Notes: a model not told the origin generated them from the letters alone. 49,211 nt of DNA from Acidobacteriota bacterium (GCA_016870915.1 VFZY01000015.1:1-49211); one strand, 5' to 3'; counted from the stretch's first letter, positions 16,581-26,049 are shown. Program-made: numbers and translations.

Positions 16581-17009
16581 TCAGAGCCCTTCCCAGGGCA
16601 CCTGGGCGGTGATGGTGCGGCCGGTGCGCACGCCGGCGATGAAGGGAGTGTAGAAGCGAATCTGATAGCCCGAGATGGTCACCTGGATGCGGTCCGCGGT
16701 GGTGCCGGAGTCGCGGCGTTCGACGGCAATATGGGATGCGGTGAGATCGTAGGGGGCCGTGGCGCCGACTGGAGGCGGAGTGGACTGGTAGAGAACCACG
16801 TTGCGGATGGAGGTGGCGTTATTGCCATGGACGGCGCCCCAGCGCGCGCCGGCGCGGGCGCGCTCCACCAGCGCCTGCTCCTGAAGCAGCACCTGTCCCA
16901 CATCCACGGTTCCGATGAGAATGGTCAGCAGCAGGCCGAGCGTCAGAGCCCCTTCCAGCATGGCTCCACCCTTTTCACGATGCCCGCGGCGTCTCCGTTG
17001 AGGGGTCAT
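16581..17009 (-). CDS. TadE-like pseudopilin (second of two)
   Basis: TadE proteins are minor pseudopilins of Flp/Tad pili, processed by a prepilin peptidase and anchored by one N-terminal helix. The ATG at 17009 (142 aa) has AAGGGAG 8 bases upstream. A basic stretch (RRRRGHREKGG) precedes AMLEGALTLGLLLTILIG, the TadE-type processing site with the conserved Glu five residues into the helix. The rest is a beta-rich periplasmic domain. It begins 13 bases after the preceding tadE stop and is last of three genes. No tad motor, secretin or major pilin is in the window, so assembly would depend on genes elsewhere. Confidence 0.8.
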   Translation of the reverse strand: MTPQRRRRGHREKGGAMLEGALTLGLLLTILIGTVDVGQVLLQEQALVERARAGARWGAVHGNNATSIRNVVLYQSTPPPVGATAPYDLTASHIAVERRDSGTTADRIQVTISGYQIRFYTPFIAGVRTGRTITAQVPWEGL

Positions 17010-17022
17010 GGTGGTGCTCCCT

Positions 17023-17514
17023 TCAGGGCGCGGCATAGCGCCCCATGTAGTCGAACGTCATGGCCGGCTTGTCCGTGAGCGTGAAGTTGCCGAAGATTGT
17101 GGAGACCGTGTAGCCGCTGACCGCGACGGTCATGACGCCGGGCAGCCCATCCTCCGCGCCCACCGTCAGGGTGACTTGAGACGGCGAAAGGCCGGAGACG
17201 GTGGCCGGTGTGAGGACGCCAATCGCTCCCGGCGTGGTGATGCCGATGGCGGGCGACGGAGTTCCATAGGCCACCATGTTCTGAACAGCCTGGCGGAAAT
17301 CGGCGCTTGGCGTGGCGCCCGCGGCGTCGAAAGTCTTGAGGGAAGCGTAGCGAGCGCCCGCGCGGACATGATTGGCGAGCTGGTTGTAGGTCCAGAGGGC
17401 ATAGCCGAACTGGAAGACTCCGGTGAACAGAGGAACGATCACACCCACCGAGAGGGCGAACTCCACCAGCGCGCTACCACGCCGGCCGCGATTGTTGTCC
17501 TTGCGGGCCTGCAT
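17023..17514 (-). CDS. TadE-like pseudopilin (first of two)
   Basis: The 163-residue product starts MQARKDNNRGRRGSALVEFA; GSALVEFALSVGVIVPLFTG is the classic TadE N-terminus with Glu at the processing-dependent position and a single hydrophobic helix, followed by QFGYALWTYNQLANHVRAGARYAS, the family's helical extension. The ATG at 17514 overlaps the TGA of the upstream TadG-like gene by one base (TGATG), so it is translationally coupled. Upstream in-frame codons exist to 17607 but overlap the neighbouring gene. It resembles the other TadE only in architecture, so the two are not a recent duplication. Confidence 0.85.
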   Translation of the reverse strand: MQARKDNNRGRRGSALVEFALSVGVIVPLFTGVFQFGYALWTYNQLANHVRAGARYASLKTFDAAGATPSADFRQAVQNMVAYGTPSPAIGITTPGAIGVLTPATVSGLSPSQVTLTVGAEDGLPGVMTVAVSGYTVSTIFGNFTLTDKPAMTFDYMGRYAAP

Positions 17515-18596
17515 CAGTCCACCAGCCTCACCACGTAAGCGCCGGTGGCTTCCACACCCTTGTACCGGCTGCCCTGCACCCAGGAACCGACATATTCCGC
17601 GCACCATGGATTGTTACCTCCGCTGTTGTACTGATTGGCGGGCCGCAGAAAGAATGCCCCGATCTGAACGATCTGGTAGGACGGCGATCCGCGGTTGACC
17701 GGCGCCGCGACCAGGCGGCGGCCGTTGCCGTTGCCGGCAGCCAGATAGTTGGCATAGGTGGCGGCCGTGGTGTTGGTATCCTGCGCGATCCGCGCCTCCA
17801 GCGCTGAGAGCATGGTCTGCTTGGCGCCGCCGGTCATGTTGACGATATCGCCGACGGTGCGCGTCACCGACTGGTAGTCGGCCACGATGGTGGCCCGGAT
17901 GATCGACGCGCTGGTGCTTTCGATGAAGCCGCGTTCGGATCCTCCGCCCGCCTGGGCAAGATCGATCACGGCAGCCGTATCGTCACCCGCGCAGACGTTG
18001 CGGCCCGGACGCGGATTGGCTGCCCAGCGCAACGTGTAAACCTGCCCAACGGTCAATCCGTAGTGCGGCCCGGTGTTGTTGTGCGCGAACGGAGAGAAGG
18101 GGAACAGCCCTTCGCTAAACGATGTCTTGAGCAACTGAGTTGCAACCGCGGACGCCTGCACTTGCGATGAACTGCTTCCCGTGATCACCGGCATGAAGTA
18201 AACCGGCAGGGAGACGGTGGTGGTGACCTTGACGAACTTGATCCCAACGGGCGAAACCGGCGCGGTCTCCCAGGGTCCGGCGGCCGAGGGACTGAAGCGA
18301 AGTTCGGTGCTGGTAAAGGTCCTGGTGCCGAAAGCCCAACGGTTTGTGTTCAGCCCAGGCGTGGCTTGGGCCCGCGTGATGCCACTTGCGGTTCCGTCCA
18401 ACGTCAGAGCCGCGGCCAGCGCTACCGAATCGACATAGGCTTGCGCCTCGTTCTTGGTGATGAACGCCCGTCCAAGATCCACGGCCAGACCAACGGCTCC
18501 GACGGTGACGCTGAGAGTGATCCCGACCGTGACCAGCGTGAAACCACGCTTACCGCCGCGCCGGGCTCGATCATGCCGCTGCTTTGAATCAGGCAC
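17514..18596 (-). CDS. TadG-like protein (Flp pilus-assembly TadE/G type)
   Basis: The product (360 aa from GTG 18596) starts with a basic segment (RARRGGKRG), then FTLVTVGITLSVTVGAVGLAVDLGR and the helix FITKNEAQAYVDSVALAAAL. This is the Tad-like N-terminal helix with the 'VDxGR...NxxQxxxDAAALA' pattern of TadG and other putative Flp pilus proteins. The rest is a large periplasmic domain; no VWA motif is evident, so it is a short TadG form. The GTG start is chosen because AGGAG lies 10 bases upstream; the frame also runs to a TTG at 18644. First of a three-gene set, divergent from the receptor at 18751. Confidence 0.8.
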   Translation of the reverse strand: MPDSKQRHDRARRGGKRGFTLVTVGITLSVTVGAVGLAVDLGRAFITKNEAQAYVDSVALAAALTLDGTASGITRAQATPGLNTNRWAFGTRTFTSTELRFSPSAAGPWETAPVSPVGIKFVKVTTTVSLPVYFMPVITGSSSSQVQASAVATQLLKTSFSEGLFPFSPFAHNNTGPHYGLTVGQVYTLRWAANPRPGRNVCAGDDTAAVIDLAQAGGGSERGFIESTSASIIRATIVADYQSVTRTVGDIVNMTGGAKQTMLSALEARIAQDTNTTAATYANYLAAGNGNGRRLVAAPVNRGSPSYQIVQIGAFFLRPANQYNSGGNNPWCAEYVGSWVQGSRYKGVEATGAYVVRLVD

Positions 18597-18722
18597 GGGA
18601 CCGCATCTCCTAAACCAACTGTACGCGACGGGTGGTTCCCGCAAAATAGGACGGAAGCCTTAGAGGCATGTGGAATCCCACTCAGAGGCTCGCTGGGAAA
18701 AGATGGTGGCCCCGGTTGTATT

Positions 18723-18737
18723 TGCAACTCAGTTGCA
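18723..18737. promoter_or_regulatory. Perfect 7-1-7 palindrome, candidate Fur-family operator
   Basis: TGCAACT-C-AGTTGCA is a perfect 15-bp inverted repeat with a one-base centre. The 7-1-7 geometry and TGCAA...TTGCA ends resemble Fur-family sites in some bacteria. It lies 13 bases before the preferred ATG of the FecA-like receptor, where a bound repressor would block initiation. If the start at 18703 is used instead it would be inside coding sequence. Confidence 0.45.
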
Positions 18738-18750
18738 GTATTCTCGAACT

Positions 18751-21111
18751 ATGGTCCTTCTGGCGTTGACCGCGGCGGCCTTGGGTCTGGCGCAGTCCGG
18801 CGAGATCACGGGAACGGTTGCCGATGCCACTGGCGCGGCGATCGCCGGCGCCAGGATCCGTGTTTCGCGGGCCGATTCGAGCGAAGCAACGGAAGTGGTC
18901 TCCTCGGAGGCGGGCATGTTCCGGATCGGCGGCCTGGCAGATGGAAGGTATCAGCTTCGCGCAACCTTCGAAGGATTTGCCCCGGAAACCACCACCGGCC
19001 TGATCATTGAAGCGCCTTTGCGCGGCGCCCATGCCGCCATCATTCTGCGCCCGGCCGCGATGACGGATCAGGTGGCGGTCTCGGCGCGCCTGATACCCGG
19101 GGCCACGGAGCAGGCGGCGCGGATTCCGGGCTCGTTCGACGTGGTGGATGCAACCCTGTTCCAGGCCAGCCGGCCTTCGACGTTCGAGGAAGTGCTGCGC
19201 AAGGCGCCCGGCGTCTACGCCCGCCCCGAAGAGGGTTTCGGCCTGCGGCCCAACATCGGGATTCGGGGGCTGAACCCGGCCCGCTCCTCGCGGGTGCTTC
19301 TGCTGGAAGACGGCGTCCCGCTCTCCTACGCTCCCTACGGCGACAACGCGTCCTACTACCATCCGTCCGTCGACCGCTACGAAAGCGTGGAAGTGGTGAA
19401 GGGCGCGGGCCAGATTCTCTACGGACCCATGACGGTGGGCGGTGTCATCAATTACGTTACGCCCACGATCCCCGGCGGCCGCGAGGGCTTGCTGGCGCTG
19501 ACAGGCGGCAACCGCGACTACCTGAATGGCCACATGCGCTACGGGGGACTGTTCGGCCGCACGGGACTGTTGTTCGACTTTGTGCGGAAGCAGGGCGAAG
19601 GATCCCGCGATCACACCTCGAGCGAACTGAACGACTTCAACTTCAAGCTGCTCACGCCGGCCGGCGCGCGCCAGACCATTTCGATCCGGTCCAACCTTTA
19701 TACGGAGGACTCAAACGTCACCTACAGCGGCCTGCGCCTGAGCGAGTACCTGGAGAATCCACGGCAGAACCCCTTCCGCAACGACTTCTTCACCGGGCGC
19801 CGCTTTGGCGCCGCGCTCACGCACTCGATGATCTTCACGCCGGCGGCGGTGCTCACAACGCACGTCTATGGTTCCACCTTTTCGCGCGACTGGTGGCGCC
19901 AGTCGAGCAACTCGGCGCAGCGGCCCAACATGGCGGCGAACCCGGTCTGCGGCGGGATGGCAAACCTCCTCACAACCTGCGGGAACGAAGGCCGGCTTCG
20001 CGACTACGCGACGTGGGGCGTCGAGCCGCGGCTCCGGCTGTCCAGCCGGATGATCGATACCGACCTGGGGGGGCGGGTGCATGTCGAGGTCCAGGAACGC
20101 CTTCAGGAGAACGGACTGATGCCCACGGCGCGCAGCGGCGCGCGGGTGGAGAACAACCGCCGCGACAACACGGCCGTTTCGGGCTTTATCCAGAACCGCC
20201 TGCGGTGGCGCAGCCTGACGGTGACACCGGGCTTGCGTGTGGAGCATGTCCGCTACCGGCGCCTGAACCGCCTGTTCAACGGCGGCGCGGGGATCGCCGG
20301 CCGCACGCAGCTCACCCAGGCGATCCCCGGTCTGGGCGTGGCGTGGAACCCGGCCAAGGCCATTACCCTGTTTGCAGGCGCTCATCGGGGCTTCGCACCG
20401 CCGCGCACCGAGGACATCATCAACAATAGCGGCGGTTTCGTGGAACTCGATCCCGAACTGAGTTGGAACTACGAGGCCGGCATGAGGGCACGGCTTGCTC
20501 GGACAGCCTCCGTGGAAGCAACCTGGTTCCGGCTGGACTATCAGAACCAGATCATTCCGGCGAGCCTGGCCGGAGGCGTTGGCGCGGCGCTGACCAGCGC
20601 GGGGCGCACGTTGAACCAGGGGCTGGAGACCGCTTTCCGCGGCGAGACCCGGAGCCTGGCGCGGCTGGGAGGCAGTTTCTGGGTCCGCACGGCGGTGACG
20701 TGGATTCCGGTGGCGCGGTTCGAGGGCCGGCGCCTCAGTTCGGTGCCCGGCTTCGGGGGTGTGACGGTTTCGGGCAACCGTCTTCCTTACGCATCACGGT
20801 CCCTGGTGAACGCCACGCTCGGCTACAACCATCGCCGGGGCGCGAATGCGCAGATTGAAGCGGTGCAGACCAGCCGGCAGTTCGGCGACGATCTGAACAC
20901 CATCAACCCGTCGCCCGACGGGCAGCGGGGCGCGCTGCCAGGGTATACGCTGTGGAACGCCACGGTTAACGTGCCCATCGAAGCCTGGCGCACGACGCTG
21001 TTTATCACTTCGAAGAATCTCTTCGACCGCACGGTGCTGGTGGACCGGGCGCGGGGCATGTTGCCGGGCTCGCCGCGTCTGGTGCAGGCGGGATTGCGGT
21101 TCACGTTTTAA
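18751..21111 (+). CDS. FecA-like TonB-dependent siderophore receptor
   Basis: A 786-residue outer-membrane receptor for TonB-powered uptake, closest in pattern to ferric-citrate/siderophore receptors. After a signal peptide (MVLLALTAAALGLAQ) comes a carboxypeptidase-regulatory beta-sandwich (about 18-100, GEITGTVADATGAAIAGA), then the plug with EVLRKAPGV, GIRGLNPARSSRVLLLEDG and ILYGPMTVGGVINYVTP, then a 22-strand-type barrel with terminal aromatic residue (AGLRFTF). The start is uncertain: ATG 18751 lacks a ribosome site and could be leaderless; ATG 18703 with weak GGGAA adds 16 residues with an Arg before the hydrophobic part. A palindrome immediately upstream suggests metal regulation. No siderophore transporter genes are adjacent; the downstream permeases are of another class. 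Confidence 0.88.
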   Translation: MVLLALTAAALGLAQSGEITGTVADATGAAIAGARIRVSRADSSEATEVVSSEAGMFRIGGLADGRYQLRATFEGFAPETTTGLIIEAPLRGAHAAIILRPAAMTDQVAVSARLIPGATEQAARIPGSFDVVDATLFQASRPSTFEEVLRKAPGVYARPEEGFGLRPNIGIRGLNPARSSRVLLLEDGVPLSYAPYGDNASYYHPSVDRYESVEVVKGAGQILYGPMTVGGVINYVTPTIPGGREGLLALTGGNRDYLNGHMRYGGLFGRTGLLFDFVRKQGEGSRDHTSSELNDFNFKLLTPAGARQTISIRSNLYTEDSNVTYSGLRLSEYLENPRQNPFRNDFFTGRRFGAALTHSMIFTPAAVLTTHVYGSTFSRDWWRQSSNSAQRPNMAANPVCGGMANLLTTCGNEGRLRDYATWGVEPRLRLSSRMIDTDLGGRVHVEVQERLQENGLMPTARSGARVENNRRDNTAVSGFIQNRLRWRSLTVTPGLRVEHVRYRRLNRLFNGGAGIAGRTQLTQAIPGLGVAWNPAKAITLFAGAHRGFAPPRTEDIINNSGGFVELDPELSWNYEAGMRARLARTASVEATWFRLDYQNQIIPASLAGGVGAALTSAGRTLNQGLETAFRGETRSLARLGGSFWVRTAVTWIPVARFEGRRLSSVPGFGGVTVSGNRLPYASRSLVNATLGYNHRRGANAQIEAVQTSRQFGDDLNTINPSPDGQRGALPGYTLWNATVNVPIEAWRTTLFITSKNLFDRTVLVDRARGMLPGSPRLVQAGLRFTF

Positions 21112-21126
21112 AGAGGTGTTCGCATC

Positions 21127-21143
21127 TGGGACCGCCGGTCCCA
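21127..21143. other. Small hairpin after the receptor gene
   Basis: TGGGACC-GCC-GGTCCCA forms a 7-bp stem with a 3-base loop 16 bases after the receptor stop. There is no T-tract on either side, so it is not a convincing intrinsic terminator; it may stabilise the message end. The remaining 100 bases up to the next start show nothing recognisable. Confidence 0.4.
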
Positions 21144-21249
21144 CGGGCGAGATTTCGGACCCTCCTGGCACATTTCTAAGCCGTTGAAATCAGGCCGCTT
21201 TCCGGACGGCGGCGAACGTGCCCAGACAGGCCCCGGGAGAAACCGCCCG

Positions 21250-23673
21250 ATGCACTCACTGATTCAGAACATCCGCCACGGGTTTCGGATGTTGCTCAAG
21301 AGCCCCGGCTACACCGCCGCGGGGATTCTGGCCCTGGGCATCGGCATTGGGGCCAACACAGGGATTTACAGCATTGCCGACATCCTGGTTTCGCGGCCGC
21401 TGCTCTTGCCGGAGTTGGACCGGATGGTCTACGTGATGGAGAACCTCACCAGTTCTCCGCTGCTGCGCGAGGATCTTTCGCCGCCGGATTTTGAGGACCT
21501 GCGGGCCCAGACCCGGACCCTGGATCACCTGGCGATGGTGGACTACAACACGGCCAACCTGACCGGCGACGGCGAGCCGGAGCGGGTGGAGGTGGCGAAC
21601 GTTTCGGCCAGCTTTTTCCCGGCCATGGGCGCGCCGATGGTGGTGGGGCGGCCGTTCACGGAGACGGAAGAGCGCAACCGCGTCAAGGTGGCGGTGCTGG
21701 CACACGGCCTGTGGGAGCGGCGGTTCGGCGCCAACCCGAACGTCTTAGGCCGGACCATCGAACTGAGCGGCGTTCCGCACGATATCGTTGGGGTTGCGCC
21801 CCGCGAGTTCCGTTTCCCGCCCGAAGCGGAGGTATTCGCCCCGGTGGTGATCGCCGAGCGGGACCGGGCACGGCGCGATGCGCACTATCTGACGGTGATC
21901 GCGCGCCTGAAGCCGGGTGTTTCGAACAAGGAAGCGAATGCGGAACTGGTGGCGTTCGGGCAGAACCTGAAGCAGCGGTTTCCTGAGAACCACGCGCAGC
22001 GGGGAGCCCGCGCTGTGCCACTGGCGGAGCAGGTGGGGGGCGACCTGACGGCCGTCTACACACGGATGATGATCGCCGCGGCGGGGGTGCTTCTGCTGAT
22101 CGCATGCGCGAATGTGGCGAATCTGCAGTTCGCCCGTCTTTCCAGCCGTTCGCGGGAGATCGCGGTGCGTGCGGCGCTGGGCGCGGACCGGTGGCGGACG
22201 CTGCGGCTGCTGTTGACCGAAAGTGTGCTGCTTTCGCTGCTGGGTTCCGTGGTTGGACTCCTCTTCGCGGTTTGGGCCGTGGACCTGACGCGTTCATTTC
22301 TGCCCGGCGAAGTGAAGGTATTCATACCGCGCTGGGACGACATGAGTATGGATTGGCGGGCACTGCTGTATATGATCGCCACGGCGCTGGCTGCCGGTGT
22401 TGCCGCCGGTGCGGCGCCGGCGTTCTTAGGCACTCGCATCCAGCCGGGTGAAGCTTTGAAGGAGGGTGGGCGCACCTCCACCAGTGGACGGCGCCGGCGG
22501 TGGCTCAGGGCCTCGCTTGTGGTGGGGCAGATGGTGCTGGCCGTGGTGCTGCTGGTGATGGCGGGACTTCTGGTGAAGGGCTTCAACCGGATGAGCGTAC
22601 CGAAGCCGAACCTGGACGCGGCGCAGGTGATGACTTTCCGCGCGGCGCTCTCCGAATCCACGTATGCGAAGAATCCCGATGTGCTCAACTTCCACCGGCG
22701 CCTGGCCGGTGAGATGAGCGCGGTGTCGCAGCGCATGGAGTGGTCCGTGGTGACCGCGTTGCCATACAACAACAATTCGAGCAGCTTCCCCATCGAGATC
22801 GAGGGGCAGCCCGCGGCGCCCGGGCAGCCGGTGACCATTCAGCATCAATCCGTGAGCCCGTCGTACTTTCACAACATGCGCATCCCGATCGAACGCGGGC
22901 GCCCATTGGCCGACACCGACGATGAGAACGCGGCGAAAGTGTGTCTGGTGAGCCGGGCGTTCGCGGACAGGCACTATCCCGGGCAGGACCCGCTTGGCAA
23001 ACGTGTGCGCGTGGCCTCAACGCCGGATGCCCCCTGGTACGTGATTGTGGGCATCGCGGGCGACCTGTTTCACAATTCAACGGACCGCGGCCCGCGGCGC
23101 ACCATTTATAGAAGCATCTGGCAGAACCCGCCACGGTCCTTCGATGTGATCGCCCGCGCTTCCGTGCCACCGCAGACGTTGGCCCCCGAACTGCGCGCGG
23201 CTATGGCGCGTGTGGACCGCAAGCAGCCTCTTTACCGCATGCTGGCTTACCAGCGGGTGATCGACAATCATCTGTCCGGTTTCCGTTACATCGCCTCGAT
23301 GATGGGCGTTACCGGATTTCTGGCCATCATCCTGGCCGCGATCGGCACCTTCAGCCTGATCTCATTCGCCGTGGCTGAGCGCACACACGAGATCGGCGTC
23401 CGCGTGGCGTTGGGCGCCGACCCGGCGGCGGTGGTGCGCATTGTGCTGCGCCAGGCGCTGGTGCTTCTGGGCACAGGGGCTGGGGTTGGGCTGATCTGCG
23501 CGTGGGCGGCCGCGCAGGCGATGGCGGGTGTTCTGTTCGGCGTGGCGCCCAATGACCCCGTGACGCTGGCCTGGGTGGTGGGAATCATTCTGATTTCCGG
23601 CTTCGCGGCCTGCTGCGCGCCGGCGCTGCGCGCTCTGCGGGTGGATCCGATCACGGCGCTGCGGAACGAGTAA
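21250..23673 (+). CDS. ADOP-family duplicated ABC-type permease (first of pair)
   Basis: Acidobacterial duplicated orphan permeases (TIGR03434-like) are about 800-residue MacB/FtsX-type membrane proteins with two repeats and no ATPase partner nearby. From ATG 21250 (GGGAG 10 bases upstream; 807 aa) the layout is MacB periplasmic core (about 15-250, starting with the helix GYTAAGILALGIGIGANTGI), an FtsX domain of three helices (about 280-410), a second core (about 430-660) and a second FtsX domain (about 690-800, ending LRALRVDPITALRNE). The motifs ANVANLQFARLSSRSREIAVRAALGA and THEIGVRVALGADP are typical of the family. The transported or exported substrate is unknown. The next gene begins one base after its stop. 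Confidence 0.93.
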   Translation: MHSLIQNIRHGFRMLLKSPGYTAAGILALGIGIGANTGIYSIADILVSRPLLLPELDRMVYVMENLTSSPLLREDLSPPDFEDLRAQTRTLDHLAMVDYNTANLTGDGEPERVEVANVSASFFPAMGAPMVVGRPFTETEERNRVKVAVLAHGLWERRFGANPNVLGRTIELSGVPHDIVGVAPREFRFPPEAEVFAPVVIAERDRARRDAHYLTVIARLKPGVSNKEANAELVAFGQNLKQRFPENHAQRGARAVPLAEQVGGDLTAVYTRMMIAAAGVLLLIACANVANLQFARLSSRSREIAVRAALGADRWRTLRLLLTESVLLSLLGSVVGLLFAVWAVDLTRSFLPGEVKVFIPRWDDMSMDWRALLYMIATALAAGVAAGAAPAFLGTRIQPGEALKEGGRTSTSGRRRRWLRASLVVGQMVLAVVLLVMAGLLVKGFNRMSVPKPNLDAAQVMTFRAALSESTYAKNPDVLNFHRRLAGEMSAVSQRMEWSVVTALPYNNNSSSFPIEIEGQPAAPGQPVTIQHQSVSPSYFHNMRIPIERGRPLADTDDENAAKVCLVSRAFADRHYPGQDPLGKRVRVASTPDAPWYVIVGIAGDLFHNSTDRGPRRTIYRSIWQNPPRSFDVIARASVPPQTLAPELRAAMARVDRKQPLYRMLAYQRVIDNHLSGFRYIASMMGVTGFLAIILAAIGTFSLISFAVAERTHEIGVRVALGADPAAVVRIVLRQALVLLGTGAGVGLICAWAAAQAMAGVLFGVAPNDPVTLAWVVGIILISGFAACCAPALRALRVDPITALRNE

Positions 23674-23674
23674 G

Positions 23675-26038
23675 ATGATGTCCGTGAGAGTCGCATGGCG
23701 CGGTCTGGCACGGCGGCCCGGTTTCACGGCGGTGGCCGCGGCCACGCTGGCCGTGGGCATTGGCGCATCGACTGCGGTGTTCAGCCTGGTGGAAGAGATC
23801 CTGCTGCGGGACTTGGGCTATCCCGATCCGGACCGCCTGGTGGTGCTCTTTGAGAAGCGCACCCGGGAAGGCATGACGCGGGGCCAGATCTCGCCCGGGC
23901 ACTTCTACGATCTGGCCGACCGCGCCAACCCGTTCTCCGGTCTGGCGGGATTTGAGAGCACCGTTTTCAATCATGTCTCAAGCGCGGGCGCCGAGCGGAT
24001 CAACGGCGCGGCGGTGACGGAGAGCTACTTCGACCTGCTGGGAGCCCGGACGGTGCCGGGACGCCTGTTCGAGGCCAACGCGCCTCGGCAGGTGCTGGTG
24101 AGCGACAGCTTCTGGCGGCGGCGGCTGAATGCGGACCCGGCGATCGCCGGGCAGCCGATTGCATTGAACGGAGCCGCGTACACGGTGGCCGGCGTGCTGC
24201 CGCCGGGTTTCGCGCCGCTGCCCCATGGCGCGGAGATTTTCATCGCCATCACGCCCACGGCCGAACTGCGCGAACTGCGGGGCGCCCACACCTGGAGCGG
24301 CGTGGCTCGTCTGCGCGCCGGCGTTCCGGCGGCGGCCGCCCGGAAGGAACTCGACGCCATTGCAGCCACCTGGGAGATGGAGCATCCCTCCACCAGCCGC
24401 GGCCACGCCATTGAACCGGTTCCGATTGAAGAGGCGCTGCGCGGTTCGTACAGTTCAACCATGTGGCTGCTGATGGGCGCGGTGATTCTGGTGCTGCTCA
24501 TCGCCTGCGCGAACGTGGCCGGCATGCTGCTGGCGCGCGGCGTGGAACGGGCGCCGGAGATGGCCATCCGGGCCGCGCTGGGGGCGTCGCGGGCCAGAAT
24601 CCTGGGAGAGTTGGCACTGGAGGGGCTGGCGCTGGCCGCCGTCGCGGGCAGCCTGGGTGCGCTGCTGGCCACATGGATTCTCGACGCTCTGATGGCGGCC
24701 GTGCCCGCGACTTTCGGCATCACCCCGGCCAGCGTCCGGCTGGACGGCAAAGTGCTGGCTTTGTGCGCGATGACGGCGGCGCTGTGCGGACTGCTGGTAT
24801 CGCTTGCCCCAGCCATCGCGGCCGCGAGTGAGCGGCTGCGCGCGAATTCGCGCACCACCGCCGGCGGCCGGGCGGAGGCGCGGATTCGGCGGCTGATCGT
24901 GACGGGCGAATGCGCGCTGGGCGTGGTGCTACTGGCCGCTGCGGGCCTGATGCTGCGGAGCGTCTGGCTGCTTGAGCAGGACGGGCGCGGCTTCAATGCC
25001 CGGAACGCGCTGACCTTCAACCTGCAGCTTCCCTACCGCACCTATGGGGACGATGCGCTCAAGACGGCTTTTGAGCGGCGCCTCACTTCGGCCATCCGCG
25101 CTTTGCCCGCGGTGGAGAGCGCCGGACTGACATCGCACCTGCCGATGTCGGGCCAGGACGTGCGGCAGACCGTTCATATCGAAGGGCGTGAGGAGGGTGC
25201 TGATGAGCCGCGGGTCCACTGGCGCATTGTGACGCCCGGCTATTTCCCGGCGATGCAGATCCAGTTGATCGCCGGGCGGCTGCATCGCGACGGTGAATCG
25301 AAAGAGACGCTGGTGGTGATCAATCAGACCGCGGCGCGGCGGTTCTGGCCCGGGCTGAACCCGTTGGGCCGGCGCATTCGATTCGGCTCCGAGTCCGCGG
25401 AAGTGATTGGCGTGGTGGCCGATGTCCGCCACTGGGGCCTGGGCCGCGAGACCAACCCGGAGGTCTACTTCAACTTCTGGCGCAAGCCGTGGTGGAACAT
25501 GAATTACGTGGTGCGCGCCGGGGGTGATGTGGTTGCCCTGACGCCGGCCATCCGGGCAGCGCTGCGGGGCATTGATGCCGAGATTCCGCTTGGGCTTGTG
25601 GCGCGCATGGAGTCCATGGTGGACCGGCCCACGGCGCGGCGCCAGTTTCTGATGTCGCTGCTCACGGTATTCGCCGCGCTCGCGATGCTGCTCGCCATGG
25701 TGGGGCTGTACGGCCAGTTGGCGTACTCGGTGGCGCGGCGGCAGCGCGAGATCGGCATTCGGGCAGCCCTGGGAGCTTCCCGCGGCGAGATCGCGGCGCT
25801 GGTGTTTCGCGAGGGCATGGGCCAGGCGCTGCCCGGAGTCTTGCTGGGGTTGGCGGGCGCCGCCGCTCTGGGCCGGCTGCTTGACGGGCAACTCTATGAG
25901 GTGCATCCGAATCACCCGGCCATCCTGGCTGCAGCCGCGGCGTCGATGCTGGTGGCGGCGGTTCTGGCGTGTTCGATTCCCGTGCGGCGGGCGTTGGAGC
26001 GGAATCCTCTCCAAGCACTCAACTCGGATTCGATGTAG
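23675..26038 (+). CDS. ADOP-family duplicated ABC-type permease (second of pair)
   Basis: A 787-residue protein with the same two-repeat architecture as its neighbour. It opens MSVRVAWRGLARRPGFTAVA, the N-terminal helix follows (AATLAVGIGASTAVFSL), and it has ANVAGMLLARGVERAPEMAIRAALGASRARI and REIGIRAALGASRGEIAALV at the ends of the two MacB/FtsX units and closes ERNPLQALNSDSM. It starts one base after the previous stop (TAA G ATG ATG), so the pair is coupled and may form a heterodimer. Two adjacent ATGs could serve. The sequences differ substantially, so the pair is an old duplication. No ATP-binding subunit gene lies in the window. Confidence 0.92.
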   Translation: MMSVRVAWRGLARRPGFTAVAAATLAVGIGASTAVFSLVEEILLRDLGYPDPDRLVVLFEKRTREGMTRGQISPGHFYDLADRANPFSGLAGFESTVFNHVSSAGAERINGAAVTESYFDLLGARTVPGRLFEANAPRQVLVSDSFWRRRLNADPAIAGQPIALNGAAYTVAGVLPPGFAPLPHGAEIFIAITPTAELRELRGAHTWSGVARLRAGVPAAAARKELDAIAATWEMEHPSTSRGHAIEPVPIEEALRGSYSSTMWLLMGAVILVLLIACANVAGMLLARGVERAPEMAIRAALGASRARILGELALEGLALAAVAGSLGALLATWILDALMAAVPATFGITPASVRLDGKVLALCAMTAALCGLLVSLAPAIAAASERLRANSRTTAGGRAEARIRRLIVTGECALGVVLLAAAGLMLRSVWLLEQDGRGFNARNALTFNLQLPYRTYGDDALKTAFERRLTSAIRALPAVESAGLTSHLPMSGQDVRQTVHIEGREEGADEPRVHWRIVTPGYFPAMQIQLIAGRLHRDGESKETLVVINQTAARRFWPGLNPLGRRIRFGSESAEVIGVVADVRHWGLGRETNPEVYFNFWRKPWWNMNYVVRAGGDVVALTPAIRAALRGIDAEIPLGLVARMESMVDRPTARRQFLMSLLTVFAALAMLLAMVGLYGQLAYSVARRQREIGIRAALGASRGEIAALVFREGMGQALPGVLLGLAGAAALGRLLDGQLYEVHPNHPAILAAAAASMLVAAVLACSIPVRRALERNPLQALNSDSM

Positions 26039-26049
26039 ACTGACGGAAT

